A stretch of 64,000 bases of DNA from NCBI RefSeq assembly GCF_947170395.1, contig NZ_CAMVTE010000008.1, forward strand, positions 1 to 64,000, in the 5' to 3' direction. Origin of the DNA: an uncultured Methanobrevibacter sp. (GTDB lineage: Archaea > Methanobacteriota > Methanobacteria > Methanobacteriales > Methanobacteriaceae). The position numbers and the translations under genes are program-made. A model generated the notes under the pieces. It was not told the origin of the DNA, did not search any database, and saw only the letters and a program-made list of their open reading frames with translations. Of this stretch, positions 36,686-50,000 are shown in pieces (the first letter of the stretch is position 1; the number at the start of each line of letters is the position of its first letter).

Positions 36686-37019
36686 TTCGCCTCCTTTTGA
36701 TGATTCAGATGAATTCCAATATGACCAATCACCAGAACTATTGTTGAAATTATTAAAAATACATTTTTTTCACAGATTCCAAAAGCAAAAAACCGGAAGA
36801 GTTACCCAGAACAGGAATTTTTAGGAAGTCACTATACATGTCCTTCATTGTTTTTGAACTTCTAAAATATCGGACCCAGTATATTTCATACAGGACCATT
36901 AAAATGAAAGCTATTGCAAGAATCAGTCAAATTATAGTATCTCCAATCAATATAATTGAAAAGAATACAAACAGCATTATCACCAATGCCAAACCTATGG
37001 GTGAAAATCCTAAATTCAT
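36682..37019 (-). pseudogene. decayed small membrane protein gene
   Basis: Read on the minus strand, one membrane protein of about 110 residues can be pieced together from three frames. MNLGFSPIGLALVIMLFVFF...GDTII runs from 37019 to an in-frame TGA at 36927-36929. LILAIAFILMVLYEIYWVRY...MYSDFLKIPVLG continues in the same frame. A frameshift near 36805 leads to VTLPVFCFW, and a second near 36780 to GICEKNVFLIISTIVLVIGH ending in KEAN-stop at 36682. The joined product has three or four membrane segments and reads as a coherent protein. One nonsense codon and two frameshifts argue for a pseudogene rather than recoding. It lies 17 nt after the DUF2115 gene, probably once its operon partner. Confidence 0.6.
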
Positions 37020-37035
37020 TTTAACTTCACACAAT

Positions 37036-37584
37036 CTAAAACTCCAATTGCTCTGCAATGCACATTTTACAGACCGCATTTGGCGATTCCATATTCGCAT
37101 CCTTAACAGGACAATAGAACTTTCCATCATGTTCCTCCACTTCCAAAGATCCTGGAAACGGAGTGCCCACAGGATGAATCGGTTCTTCCAAAATAAACGT
37201 AGTATATAATGATACAATCCCATATATCAATGGGAATTTGGTTTTTGAAGTTATTGATTCATTGATATGATAGGACTTTAATGTAGCAACCGAATCTATG
37301 AACTCTCCCTTATCAATATTCTTATTATACTCATGATTATCGCTTGATATGTCACGGATGCGGCCTAAAAAATATTTTGCATATATGCCGTGACTTTTTT
37401 GCTTATAACTGTCCTGAACATACTTTGACTCTTCAATCATCTCGGCATTAACCTCCATCAAATCAAATACAGATATTGTTGAAGAATATTTTTTTAAAAC
37501 TTTTAAGACCTCATCTGCAGATACAAACTCCTCTGAGCTAACAACGTCTGCAAAATCATCATACATATTCAAGGAATCGTTCAT
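37036..37584 (-). CDS. DUF2115 (UPF0305) family protein
   Basis: The 182-residue protein starts at ATG 37584 with TTGGG 7 nt upstream; a TTG at 37596 would include the ribosome binding site. The family is found mainly in methanogens and its function is unknown. The C-terminus holds a likely metal site (YCPVKDANMESPNAVCKMC, three cysteines) preceded by the conserved HPVGTPFPGSLEV. The N-terminal part is helical. The next gene downstream on this strand is a decayed membrane gene. Confidence 0.85.
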   Translation of the reverse strand: MNDSLNMYDDFADVVSSEEFVSADEVLKVLKKYSSTISVFDLMEVNAEMIEESKYVQDSYKQKSHGIYAKYFLGRIRDISSDNHEYNKNIDKGEFIDSVATLKSYHINESITSKTKFPLIYGIVSLYTTFILEEPIHPVGTPFPGSLEVEEHDGKFYCPVKDANMESPNAVCKMCIAEQLEF

Positions 37585-37990
37585 AAATTCACCCAATTCT
37601 ATAAAAGTAGCACATCTGCCATATATAATATATTTTTAAAATTTGTATTTAAATGTTTATCGGCACAACAATAATAAAAGAAGTTCAAGTAATCATTTTA
37701 AAAACTTCTGATGGATTTGAGACAAAACAATGAAATTTCCGCAAGTACATACTAAAACACCAATTAAAAATCCACGTACAGCATGATTAAAGAACTGATA
37801 ACAATGCAAAGTATCATTTTCGAATCGTTTCTTGTAAATACAATGCCCTCGCTATATTAGGTCCTATTGGCCATTAAAGATATATAGAAAACACATAATG
37901 AAACAATCATCATGATTGATTCAAAAACAGAATATAATTTGCCAGAAGCAATAATTCAAAAAGAACAGTCATCAAATTAATGCTGATACT
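37585..37990. other. intergenic region with a possible gene remnant
   Basis: No intact gene is seen. On the minus strand, 37851-37693 reads without stop for about 50 codons, including GFLIGVLVCTCGNFIVLSQI, which looks like a membrane segment, but there is no start codon and a TAG precedes it. It may be the tail of a lost membrane protein, or chance. Confidence 0.25.
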
Positions 37991-38031
37991 AAAAAAAGAA
38001 AAAGAATAAGAGATATATTAAATCTCTTATT
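37991..38031 (-). terminator. terminator overlapping the stop codon of the giant adhesin gene
   Basis: AATAAGAGAT (38005-38014) and ATCTCTTATT (38022-38031) form a 10-bp stem with a 7-nt loop containing the stop codon. A T-rich tract follows on the minus strand (complement of the A-rich 37991-38004). Confidence 0.8.
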
Positions 38032-41000
38032 TAATTGTTATTTTTACGGACTTGCTTACTGCAACATATGTATTGTCACCGGCATACTCTATTACTGCGT
38101 TGAATTTACCTTTCTTGGTAATATCAAGGTTGAAAGTAGCCTGACCTTTACTATTGGTTTTTGCTGTGTAGGTTTTACCATTAAGTTTCATGGTGACTTT
38201 TTTACCTGCTGTGAAGTAGGTTTTACCGTCAGCTGATGCGCCTTTGATTGTTTTTAAGGTTACAGTGTACTTTTTAGTTTTTGCTGTAGCCTTATATGTT
38301 TTATCAGCAGCAGTCATAGTAACCGGTTTTTTGTTAATGGTAATCAGATATACTGACATAGTTCCATTATAGTCATCATCACCTAAAAATGCCACAGCAA
38401 ATGTTAGTCTCTGTGCAGCAACCAAGTTGATTTGCACAGATGCATGACCAGTAGCATTGGTTATCCTGAACAAACACTTACCATTATAACCTATCAGCAC
38501 TGTTTGATTAGCAAGCGGATTGCCCATAGAGTCAACAAGTTTTACAGTAAAGTTCTGTCCTCTTTCACCGGAATAGTACTCAATTGCGTATTGTGTGTAG
38601 TTATTACCTAAAACAGAAGTATTTGTTCTTATAGGAATTAAATCTTTTAAGGTAATTGTAGCATTGGCAGGCAATATTGTGCTTGTTCCAGCGTATTTCA
38701 ATTCAACAACACTATTTTCAGAAACAGTGATTACAACACCACCTTTGGAGTCAGTCATGCCAGTGAATGGCTTACCGTTTATAGTGTAAGTCAAGTTGGC
38801 ATTTGCAATCGGAGAACCGGTCTCATCAACTAAACTGACAGAAATGACACCACTACCGGATACTGTGATGTTTGTAAACTCACTTGCAATTGCAGAAACG
38901 CTAATGGATTTAGCGACTGTAGTAGCTACATGAGCATCATCACCAGGATAGGATACTACAACAGTATGATTTCCAACATCGAGAGCAGGAATAGTGTAGT
39001 TTGCCTTACCGTCAACAATAGGAACAACAGTTTCAACACCGTCAACAATGACACTTACGTTTCCACTGCCTCCAGGAATATCAACGGTTACAGGAATATC
39101 CTCACCAGCCTTGATGTCGCTTGGGACATCTACTGTGATGTTTGCTGATTTTGGAGCATTGATTGTAAAGTCTAATGAAGTTACATTTGCATTAAATATG
39201 AAATCACCCATATAAATAGCAATTACAGTGTAATTTCCATCTTTCAATACTCCTTCTATAACTGCTTTTCCGTCGATTACATCAACATATACTGAATTGC
39301 CTTCATCACCGATTATTTCAAATTTAACCAATCCGGTAGCATTCGCATCAACTTCAGCAGTTAATGTAACTCTGCTTCCATTCACAACAGCATCAACTGT
39401 GATTGGTGTATCTTTCATCACATGACCAATGATTTCAACGTCCTGAGATGTAGTGTTGGTGTTGAATACTGAATCACCCATGTATGTTGCAACTATAGTG
39501 TAGTTTCCAGGTAAAATGCTGTTAGTTAATGTTTCTACATGACCATCTACAACATCCATGTACATGGTATATTCTTCACCGGTTTCTTTCCAGAGCATAT
39601 AAAGTTTAACCAATCCGGTTGTAGCATTATTCAAATCAACCATAACCAGAGCAGTGTCTTCATAAACTGAAATGTTAAGATCAATTGTAGTATTCTGTTT
39701 GGAAACTTCTGTTATTGTAAATGTCACTTGAGTACTGTTCATATTGAAGTCTTCATCACCAAGATAAGTTACATCAGCAAAGTAACTGTTTGCAGGCAAT
39801 GTGGTTGTCAGTTTTGCGACACCATCCACCACTTCAACATTAACAACAGTTCCACTAATGGTTAATTTTACAAAACCAGTAGCATCTTCATCAACATTCA
39901 CAGTTAAAGTAACCCTGTTACCAATCACATCAGCATGAGCACTAATAGGAGTATCTTTCTTAATATGACCACTAATGGTGAAATCACCATAAGTAATGTT
40001 AGTATTAAACTTGCTGTCTCCCATAAATGTTGCAACTACTGAGTAATCGCCAGTTAAAAGAACCTCTTCAACAACTGCTATACCATCAATTACATCCACA
40101 TAGAGTGTAAATTCTTCTGGACCAGTTACTTGGAATTTGACAAGACCAGTAGCAGCATCATCAACAGTAACAGTCATCAGCACATCGTTTTCATAAGTCA
40201 CAATATCCAAGGAGATTGGAGTGTTTTCCTTAGCAGGCTCTGTGAGTGTGAATTCGAGTTTAGTGGAGTTCTTATTGTAGTTTTCATCACCAAGATAAGT
40301 AATATCTAAGCTATAGCTTCCGTAAGGCAATGAAGTTGTCAATGTTCCGATTCCATCTTTTAATGCAATGTTAAATACATTATCACCAAATTTAAGTTCA
40401 ACAAATCCAGTAGCCTCTTCATCAACAGTAACAGTTAAAGTAACCCTGTTTCCGTTTGCAGCAACATTTGCTGAGATTGGAGTATCTTTCATCACATGTC
40501 CAATGATTTCAACATCCTTGGATGTAGTGTTGGTATTGAATAGTGAATCACCCATGTATGTTGCAACAACAGAATAGTTTCCAGGTAAAAGGCTGTTAGT
40601 TAATGTTTCTACACGACCATCAATAACATCCATGTATGCAGTAATGTTTTCGCCTGTTTCTTTCCAAACCATATAGAGTTTAACCAATCCAGTTGCATCT
40701 TTATCCAAATCAACTGTAATCCAGATAACGTCTTCACCAGCTGTAACGTTAAGGTCAATAGGAGTATCTTTCTTGGAAGCTTCGGTTACAGTAAATGTCA
40801 CTTTGGTATTGTTCATATTGAAGTCATTATCACCAAGGTAGGTTACATCAACATAGTAACTGTTTGGCAGTAATGTGGTTGTCAGTTTTGCGACACCGTC
40901 CACTACTTCAATATTAGTAACAGTACCTCCAATGGCCAGTTTTACGAAACCAGTAGCATCTTCATCAACATTAACAGTTAATGTAACTCTGTTTCCGTTC

Positions 41001-44000
41001 ACAACAGCATGTGCATCAATAGGAGTATCCTTCTTAATATGACCTGCAATAGTGAAATCACCATAAGTAATGTTGGTATTAAACCTGCTGTCTCCCATAT
41101 AGGTTACAATTACGCTGTAATCCCCAATTAAAAGAACCTCATCAACAATCGCTTTACCATCAATTACATCCACATAAAGTGTAAATTCTTCTGGACCAGT
41201 TACTTGGAATTTAACAAGACCAGTAGCAGCATCATCAACACTAACAGTCATCCACACCTCATCTTCATAAGTCACAATATCCATGGAAATTGGAGTGTTT
41301 TCCTTAGCAGGCTCTGTGAGTGTGAATTCGAGTTTAGTGGAGTTCTTATTGTAGTTTTCATCACCAAGATAAGTAATATCTAAGCTGTAGCTTCCGTAAG
41401 GCAATGAAGTTGTTAAAGTTCCGATTCCGTCTTTTAATGCAATGTTAAATACATTATCACCAAATTTAAGTTCGACAAATCCTGTAGCCTCTTCATCAAC
41501 TTTAGCAGTTAATGTGACTCTGTTTCCGTTTGCAGCAACATTTGCTGTAATTGGAGTATCTTTCAGAATATGTCCAAGGATTTCAACATCTCCAGATGTA
41601 GTGTTGGTATTGAATACTGAATCACCCATGTATGTTACAGTTATGGAGTAGTTTCCAGGTGCAATGCTGTTAGTATAAGATTCGACATGACCATCTACAA
41701 CATCCATGTACACAGTAGAGTTTTCACCGGTTTCTTTCCATACCATATAGAATTTAACCAATCCGGTTGCAGCTTTATCCAAATCAACTGTAATAAAGGC
41801 AGCGTCTTCATAAGTTACAATGTTAAGATCAATAGTAGTATTCAACTTGGAAACTTCTGTTATGGTAAATACCACTTTAGTACTGTTCATATTGAAGTCC
41901 TCATCACCAAGGTAAGTTACATCAACAAAGTAACTGTTTGCAGGCAATGTAGTAGTAAGTGTTGCGACACCATCCACCACTTCAACATTAACAACAGTTC
42001 CACTAATGGTTAATTTTACAAAACCAGTAGCATCTTCATCAACATTTGCAGTTAATGTTACTCTGTTTCCGTTCACAACAGCACGTGCTGAGATTGGAGT
42101 GTCTTTCTTAATATGACCTTTGATGGTGAAATCTCCATAAGTAATGTTGGTATTAAACCTGCTGTCTCCCATATATGTTGCAATTACTGAGTAATTGCCG
42201 ACTGTAAGAACATCTTCAAGAATAGCTACACCGTCAATAACATCAGAGTATACCACATAGTCTTCTTCACCAGTTACATGGAATTTGACAAGACCTGTTG
42301 CAGCATCATCAAGAATAACAGTCATTCCAACATAACTTTCGTCAGTCACGATATCCAAAGCGATTGGAGTGTTTTCCTTAGCAGGCTCTACAAGTGTGAA
42401 ATCGAGTTTAGTGGAGTTCTTATTGTAGTTTTCATCACCAAGATAAGTAATATCAAGACTGTAGCTTCCATAAGGCAATGAAGTTGTCAATGTTCCGATT
42501 CCGTCTTTTAATGCAATGTTAAATACATTATCACCAAATTTAAGTTCAACAAATCCGGTAGCCTCTTCATCAACTTTAGCAGTCAATGTGACTCTGGTTC
42601 CACTTGATACAACACTTGCTGTGATTGGAGTATCTTTCAGCACATGACCAATGATTTCAACATCCTCAGAGGTAGTGTTGGTGTTGAATACTGAATCACC
42701 CATGTATGTTGCAACTACAGTGTAGTTTCCAGGTTCAATGTTGTTAGTTAATGTTTCCACATGACCATCTACAACATCCATGTACATAGTATATTCTTCA
42801 CCGGTTTCTTTCCATACCATATAGAATTTAACCAATCCGGTTGTAGCCTTATTCAAATCAACCATAATCAGAGCAGTGTCCTCATAAGCTATAATGTTAA
42901 GATCAATATTAGTATTTTTCTTGGCAACTTCTGTTATGGTAAATGACACTTTGGTACTGTTCATATTGAAGTCATCATCACCAAGATAAGTTACATCAAC
43001 ATAGTAACTGTTTGGCACAAGTAAAGTTGTCAGTGTTGCGACACCATCCACCACTTCAATATTAGTAACAGTGCCACCAATGGTTAATTTTACAAAACCG
43101 GTAGCATCTTCATCAACATTAACTGTTAATGTGACTCTGTTTCCATTCACATCAGCACGAGCATTAATAGGAGTATCCTTCTTAATATGACCCACGATAG
43201 TAAAGTCCTTATAAGTAATGTTGGTATTAAACCTGCTGTCTCCCATAAATGTTGCTAATACTGTGTAATTGCCGACTGGTAGAGTATCTTCAAGAATGGC
43301 TTTTCCACCAATTACATCTGCATAGAGTGTGTATTCTCCTGTGCTGCCAATTACTTGGAATTTGACAAGACCGGTTGCAGCATCACTAACAGTAGCTGTC
43401 ATTCCCACATAGTTTTCATCAGTCACAACATCCAAAGCGATAGGAGTGTTTTCCTTAGCAGGCTCTACAAGTGTAAATTCAGATTTTGTTGAGTTCTTAT
43501 TGTAGTTTGCATCACCTAAATAAGTTATATTTAAGCTGTAACTTCCGTAAGGCAATACAGTTGTTAATATTCCTTTACCGTTTTCCAATTCAATGTTAGC
43601 TACAGTGCCACCAACAGTTACCTTTACAAATCCGGTTGCGTTTTCATCAACTTTAACTGTTAATATGACTCTATTTGCATTAGTTTCAACTGTTGCCTCG
43701 ATTGGAGTATCTTTCAGAATATGTCCGAGGATTTCAACACCCTTGGATGTAGTGTTGGTATTGAATACTGAATCACCCATATATGTTGCAACTACAGTGT
43801 AGTTTCCAGGTGTGAGACTGTTAGTAAAGGTTTCTACATGACCTTCTACAACATCCATGTACATAGTAGCGTTTTCGCCTGTTTCTTTATTTACCATATA
43901 GAATTTAACCAATCCGGTTGCGGTTTCATTCAAATCAACCACAATCCAAGCAGTGTCTTCACCAGCTATAACATTAAGATCAATTGTAGTATTATCCTTG

Positions 44001-47000
44001 GAAATTTCTGTTACGGTAAATGTCACAGCAGTACTGTTCATATTGTAGTCATCATCACCAAGGTAAGTTACATCAATATAGTAACTGTTTGGCAGTAAAT
44101 TAGTTGTTAATGTTCCTTTACCGTTTTCCAATTCAATATTGGCAACAGTACCACCAACAACCAGTTTTACAAAACCAGTAGCGTTTTCATCAACAGTTAC
44201 AGTTAAAGTAACCCTGTATCCAACCACATCAGCATGAGCATCAATAGTAGTATTCTTCTTAATGTGGCCTTTGATAGTGAAATCAGCATAAGTAATGTTA
44301 GTGTTGAACCTGTCATTACCCATATAGGTTGCGACAACTGTGTAATCGCCAGTCTCAAGAACATCTTCAAGAATAGCTACACCATCAATAACATCAGAGT
44401 ATACCACATATTCTTCCTGACCGGTTACCTGGAATTTAACAAGGCCGGTTGCCTTATCATTAATAGTAACGGTCATTGTAATATTGTTTTCCACAATCTC
44501 CATATCCATTTCAATTGGAGTGTTATATCTGCTGAATACATTAAATGTTGTAGTATTGGATGCAGCATAGTTAGCGTTGGCAATTGTTATGGAAGCTAAA
44601 ATATCTTCACCAATAGCCAGACCATCAATTGCAGTATTTCCTTTACCGTCAACAACATTTACAGTGTAATTCTGATTATCTATCTCTATAATGTATTCGC
44701 CATCAATTTCACCATTAACAACAGCAATAGCATTCTCACCAAATACAATATCTTCAATAGAAATATCAACTGAAGTGGATTTAGGAGCTACGCCAAATAC
44801 TGTTTCATTAAATCCTGAATAATTGCCATCGATAACAGTAACGTTAGCAACATAACTTCCAGCATTTAAATTGGAAACAGATACATTTCCAGTACCTTTT
44901 ATGACAGTAACCACAATAGGTTCAGTTCCCACATAAACAAGGTATTCGCCATCAACATTACTTTCAACAGTAACAGTAGCATTTTCACCATAGGTTATAT
45001 TACCTACAGTAATGATTATGTCTACACATTCTCTGACAAATATTTCACTAGAACTGATTATAGATTCGTTACTGTAATAAGAATCGCCTTCATAAGTACC
45101 GTTGACAATATATTTTCCAGGATTCAAATTAGGAACAGTAAGATTTTCCAGACAGGATTGTACGATACTGTAAACTGATTTTCCATCCACATCATATACA
45201 TTGTATGCAATGTTTCCGTATGCATTAAGTGGAACTTCTACAGTAATTGTTGCATTTTCACCCTGAATAATTGTATCGTTTGTTAAATTGAAAACTCCTA
45301 TAGCCTTATTAAGTGTTAAAGTGGCATATGCATATTCTTCAGCATAATTGTCACTTTCAAATACATAAACAGTGATTTTATAACTGCCCGCTTTGAAGGT
45401 TTCACTTGGGAAGGTGAATATTGCGCTATTGTCAACATATAATGAAACTGATTCATTGTATCTGTTGTCTAAAAATACTGTGTAATAATCAGCAGCACCG
45501 ACAGTTACATTGATTTTAATCTCATCACCATAGTCAACTGCAACATCATTTACTGTTATGTTTGGAGCGACTTTGTTAACCTTCACATTAACCATTTCAC
45601 TAGCAGGAAGGTAGTTTTTATCTCCTCTGTAGACAGCTGTAACTAAATAACTACCCGGAGTTAATGTGAGATTTTCAAGTTGAGCCTTACTGTAGACATT
45701 ACCGTTCAATTCATAGACAACATTACCCTTAGCATTCTTAGCAATAGTTGAAGTAACATTTAATTTTTCACCTTGAGTAATATCATCTATTGATACGCTT
45801 AAACCAGGATCAATACGGCTTACAGTGAATACTTTGGTTATTTTATCAAATACAAAAGTGTTTGAATTAGTATCTTTTGGATTTAATACCACAGTATAGT
45901 CTCCACCGTTAAGAATACCTGCATTTAATGTGAACTTATTGTCAGATACATTGACTGAATAAATCTTGGAGTTAATGTCCAAATTAACGGTAAAGTTGAT
46001 GTTTGTACCGATGTCAATAGTACCTTCAATTGTTTCGTTTTGTCCATAGTCAATATCATGAACAGTGAAATCAACGTTTATTGCATCAAATGTTGTATTG
46101 ACAATATTCACATCAGTAGAAACACTATAAATGTTTCTGTACTCGTCTGCCTTATTGTCTGAAAAGACACATCCATTGACAGTTGCATGCACATCTACTG
46201 CAATACATAATGCACCATCATCTGAAAGTGTGTTGCCTGTAAATATAGAATCAATAACGGATAGATTATTGTCCGCACTGAAAACAACATTTGCAACGGT
46301 ATTATCTGTGAAGAGAGATTCTGAAATAACATTATTATTACTCATTCCACGTATTAACGCATTCACAGCATTGCCCCTAAATATGGAATTTTCAACAAGT
46401 AAATTGGAATCCCTTGCATAAACAATATCTACAATATCTTCACCTTTTTTAGTGTTATTGTAAAATTCAGAACTGATAAGAACATCACTACAACCTACAA
46501 CATCAATAAGAGCACATGATAATGTGTTTCCAATGAATTCTGTTGATATAATTTTTGATGAATCTTGTGCATCATGGATTGAAATAATAGCTTCGTTAAC
46601 AGTATTATTCTCAAATGTTGATTCATTAATGACAAGTCCGGAATCACACTGAATAATGTAATGTTCTGCAATATTATCATAAAATGCGGATCCAGTAATA
46701 TTTAAATTTCCAGAATTGTAAACAATTGTCATACAGTCATCCGCATAAGTGTTATTGATAAAGATACATCCATCAAGAGTCAAATCACCTCTATTCTCAA
46801 GGATTGACACCTTATTTTTAACATTAAAGCTAGAAACTACAACATCACATATAGTAACATCGGCAGTTGCATCAACAGTCAAAAAGTTTAAATCAGTTGC
46901 ATCCCCATTAAAAACAACATCTCCAAGTGAAATTATAGTTAATTTTTTACTGTAAATGGACAAGCCCAAATTGTCAGCACCAGTATAGTTTCCTTCCATT

Positions 47001-50000
47001 ACATAAATAATGTCTTCATTTGCAGAATTTTCAATGGCTTCACGTAATGTATCAAATTTACCGCCAGTACTGTTGACAATGAAATTGCCTTCATATTCAG
47101 TGACAGCAAATGTGGTTGTGTTTACAGCATCATTATAATTTTCATCACCTTCACGAGCAGCAAATACAGTGTAATTTCCTTCACCGACTGCATCCAATGT
47201 TACTGTGGCCTGACCGCCAACAATATTGACATTTAAAATCTTATTGTTGAAAACAATACTCAATAATCCGTCTTTACTTGCACTGATTTTTAAAACCGGT
47301 GCTGCCTGATCAGTATTTCTAAGGACAATATCATCTACAGTCAGATTGATGTAGACATTCGCCTTATTTATGACAAGCCTGTCAGTTATTGCTTCACCAT
47401 AATATATGTTGCCGTAGATGTCGTAAATGACTTCATTTAATACAACATCATAAATGCCTTTTGGCAGGATGTCTGTAACGTATTCAAATACACCTTCTTG
47501 AATAGTGACTGTGGCATCTTTTTGATTGACAAAACCAGGCAATACAGTTTGGAGATCCATATTGAATTCAGGGTTAAGTGTACCAGTAATTGTTGTTGGA
47601 ATGCCGTATTCACCATCCGGTACAACCAATATCACATCATAGAAATCGAATATGTTTTCACTGAATTGAATATCACCTGCATTGTAAATGTTAGCAAACT
47701 CTTCAGCATAGTTAATTCCGAATAGTGATTTTGTAAGTACCAGAGATTTGTTGTTGTAGATTGCTCCACCTCTGCCGGTTGCGGTATTTCCAACGAATGT
47801 GGAATTATCGATAACCATTACATTATTGTTATAAATGGCACCACCGTCAAATTCACTGGATGATCCTGTGAATGTTGAATTAAATATGTTTGCTTCATTT
47901 CCATTGTAAATAGCTCCACCATATCCGTTTGCAGTGTTGTCTTCAAAAGTGGAGTTTATAACTTCTAAGGTTCCTTCACTATAAACAGCTCCACCATTGT
48001 AACCCTCATTTTCTGTGAAAACGGTGTCTTTAACAGATAATGACTTGGCGTTATAGATTGCACCACCATTTCCTAAATTAAAGTTATCTGTGAAATTAGC
48101 GGAGATGATTTCTGCAGCACCATTGGTGTATACCACAGAACTCATATTGACAATATTGCTTGAAAATTCAACTGTATCGATGAATAATTGTCCATCATTG
48201 AAGACAACAGCATTATTAACGAAGTTAAGTGAAAATGTACTGTTTAATAGATTTAACAAACCTGAATTGTATATAATTTCAGCTGTTTCAAAACTGTCGA
48301 ATGTACAGTTATTGATTACTAAAGTACCGTAATTTTCAATGCTTGCATGATTTTTTACAGCACCGTCAGTAAAGTATATGCCTTCAAATGCAACAGTGCA
48401 TCCTTCAGCTATTGTAAAGAACCATGTTGTACTGTTTCCGTCGAAAACAACATCACGGCCTCTGAAATTCTTAAGAGTGAATGATTTGCTGATATCAATT
48501 CCCATTTGCTCTTCAAGATAGTAATTTGCATTTGCATATATAACTCCATTTTCCGCAACAGCATCAATAGCGTCAGTCAAGTTTTCATATACTTCATCTT
48601 CGGATATGATGAAATTCGGCACTTTCATTTCAAATTTGACATCAAAGATATATGTATTGAAGTCATGGTCGTTCATTACACCTACTGTATAGTTTCCGCC
48701 CATAACATCCTCAAAAGTGATGCTGAAATCACTTGAACCGTTGTTGTTAATAGTGTATAAAGGTGCTGTATCGAAGTACAATAAGACCACTGAATCAAAG
48801 GTATCATTAGATGTACCATTTACATAGACAGCCTGATTGATTTTATCCATAGTGAAATTGTATATTTCCCCATTAGCGTTAAAGATACAATATTGACAAA
48901 TTATTTCATCAGCATTACCACCAGCAAAGTAATTCCTCATTCTCTCTTCATCTTCACCTTGGTAGTTGTCTAAGAAGGTACATAACATAAATGAAGCTGA
49001 TGTTGTTTGACCGTCCAAATTGTCGGATGCAATATAGATTGCTCCACCTTCACTTTCTGCGTAATTGTTTGTAAAGGTAGTGTTTACTGCAATGAGAGTT
49101 GCATCATATTCTGCATCCCATGTACCAATATATATGGCTCCGCCCTCATCATTAGCATGGTTATTGTGGAAATTACAGTTGTTCAAGACCAAAGTACCTG
49201 CTCTCAGGTCAATAGCCCCACCATAATTAGCAACCCCATTGATTACTGTAATGTTTTCAAGTGTGACGGTAGGACCGTCTGTCTGCTCAAACTCTGGATG
49301 TGGAGGCGGAGGTACCTGAACCCACTCCATTTCAGTATCATATGTTAAAAGCATGAAGTAATATTCGCCACCACAGTCAAAGATAACCTCTTCATTTTCA
49401 TAAGCCTTGATTGTTAATTCCACTTCTCCTTCAATATCAATACTATATACAGGATATGTTCCGCCTCTAACTGTAATGATACCTGAGCCATATAACACAG
49501 CTTCATCGACTGCATCTTCTAAAGTATCAAAGTAGTCATAATCATCATCCTCATCGTATTGGAAAAGGAATCTGCCTTCCTCATATTCCTCACCGAGGTT
49601 GTTATCTGGAGAATTACTGAGCTGTTCTTTTGATTTAGTATCATCAATTGCAAAATACCTAATTGCCATTAAAGGTTTGGATTGAACATTATTGGAAACA
49701 TCAACTGCAGAATCAGTTTCTCCCACATTGCCGGTTCCAATATCAGCCATATTAGCGTTTGAGATACTTAAGCTAAATACAGGAATATTTCCATTGACAT
49801 TCAAAATTGCCTCAGTGGAATTTGATATGTAGTTTACACGTTCCTGTGAAGTCACCTTGATTGTGTAATTACCCGGATTCAATGTTTTATCTATTACAAT
49901 AGATCTGCTGCCATTGACAAATACGACATTTCTGTAATCTTCAATTTCTATTGTATAAATTGATGCAACATCTGATTCTATGTTTATAACAATACTGTCA

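Noticed and set aside
36927-36929. In-frame TGA that could encode selenocysteine or pyrrolysine-like recoding
   Set aside because: Two frameshifts follow in the same gene, and no conserved element for recoding is visible; decay is simpler.
37693-37851. Possible membrane-protein gene on the minus strand
   Set aside because: It has no start codon, no ribosome binding site and a stop just upstream; kept only as a weak remnant note.
40368-44098. Several plus-strand frames of 60-120 codons within the giant adhesin
   Set aside because: They recur with the 1074-bp period of the minus-strand repeat, so they are shadows of the repeated coding sequence.
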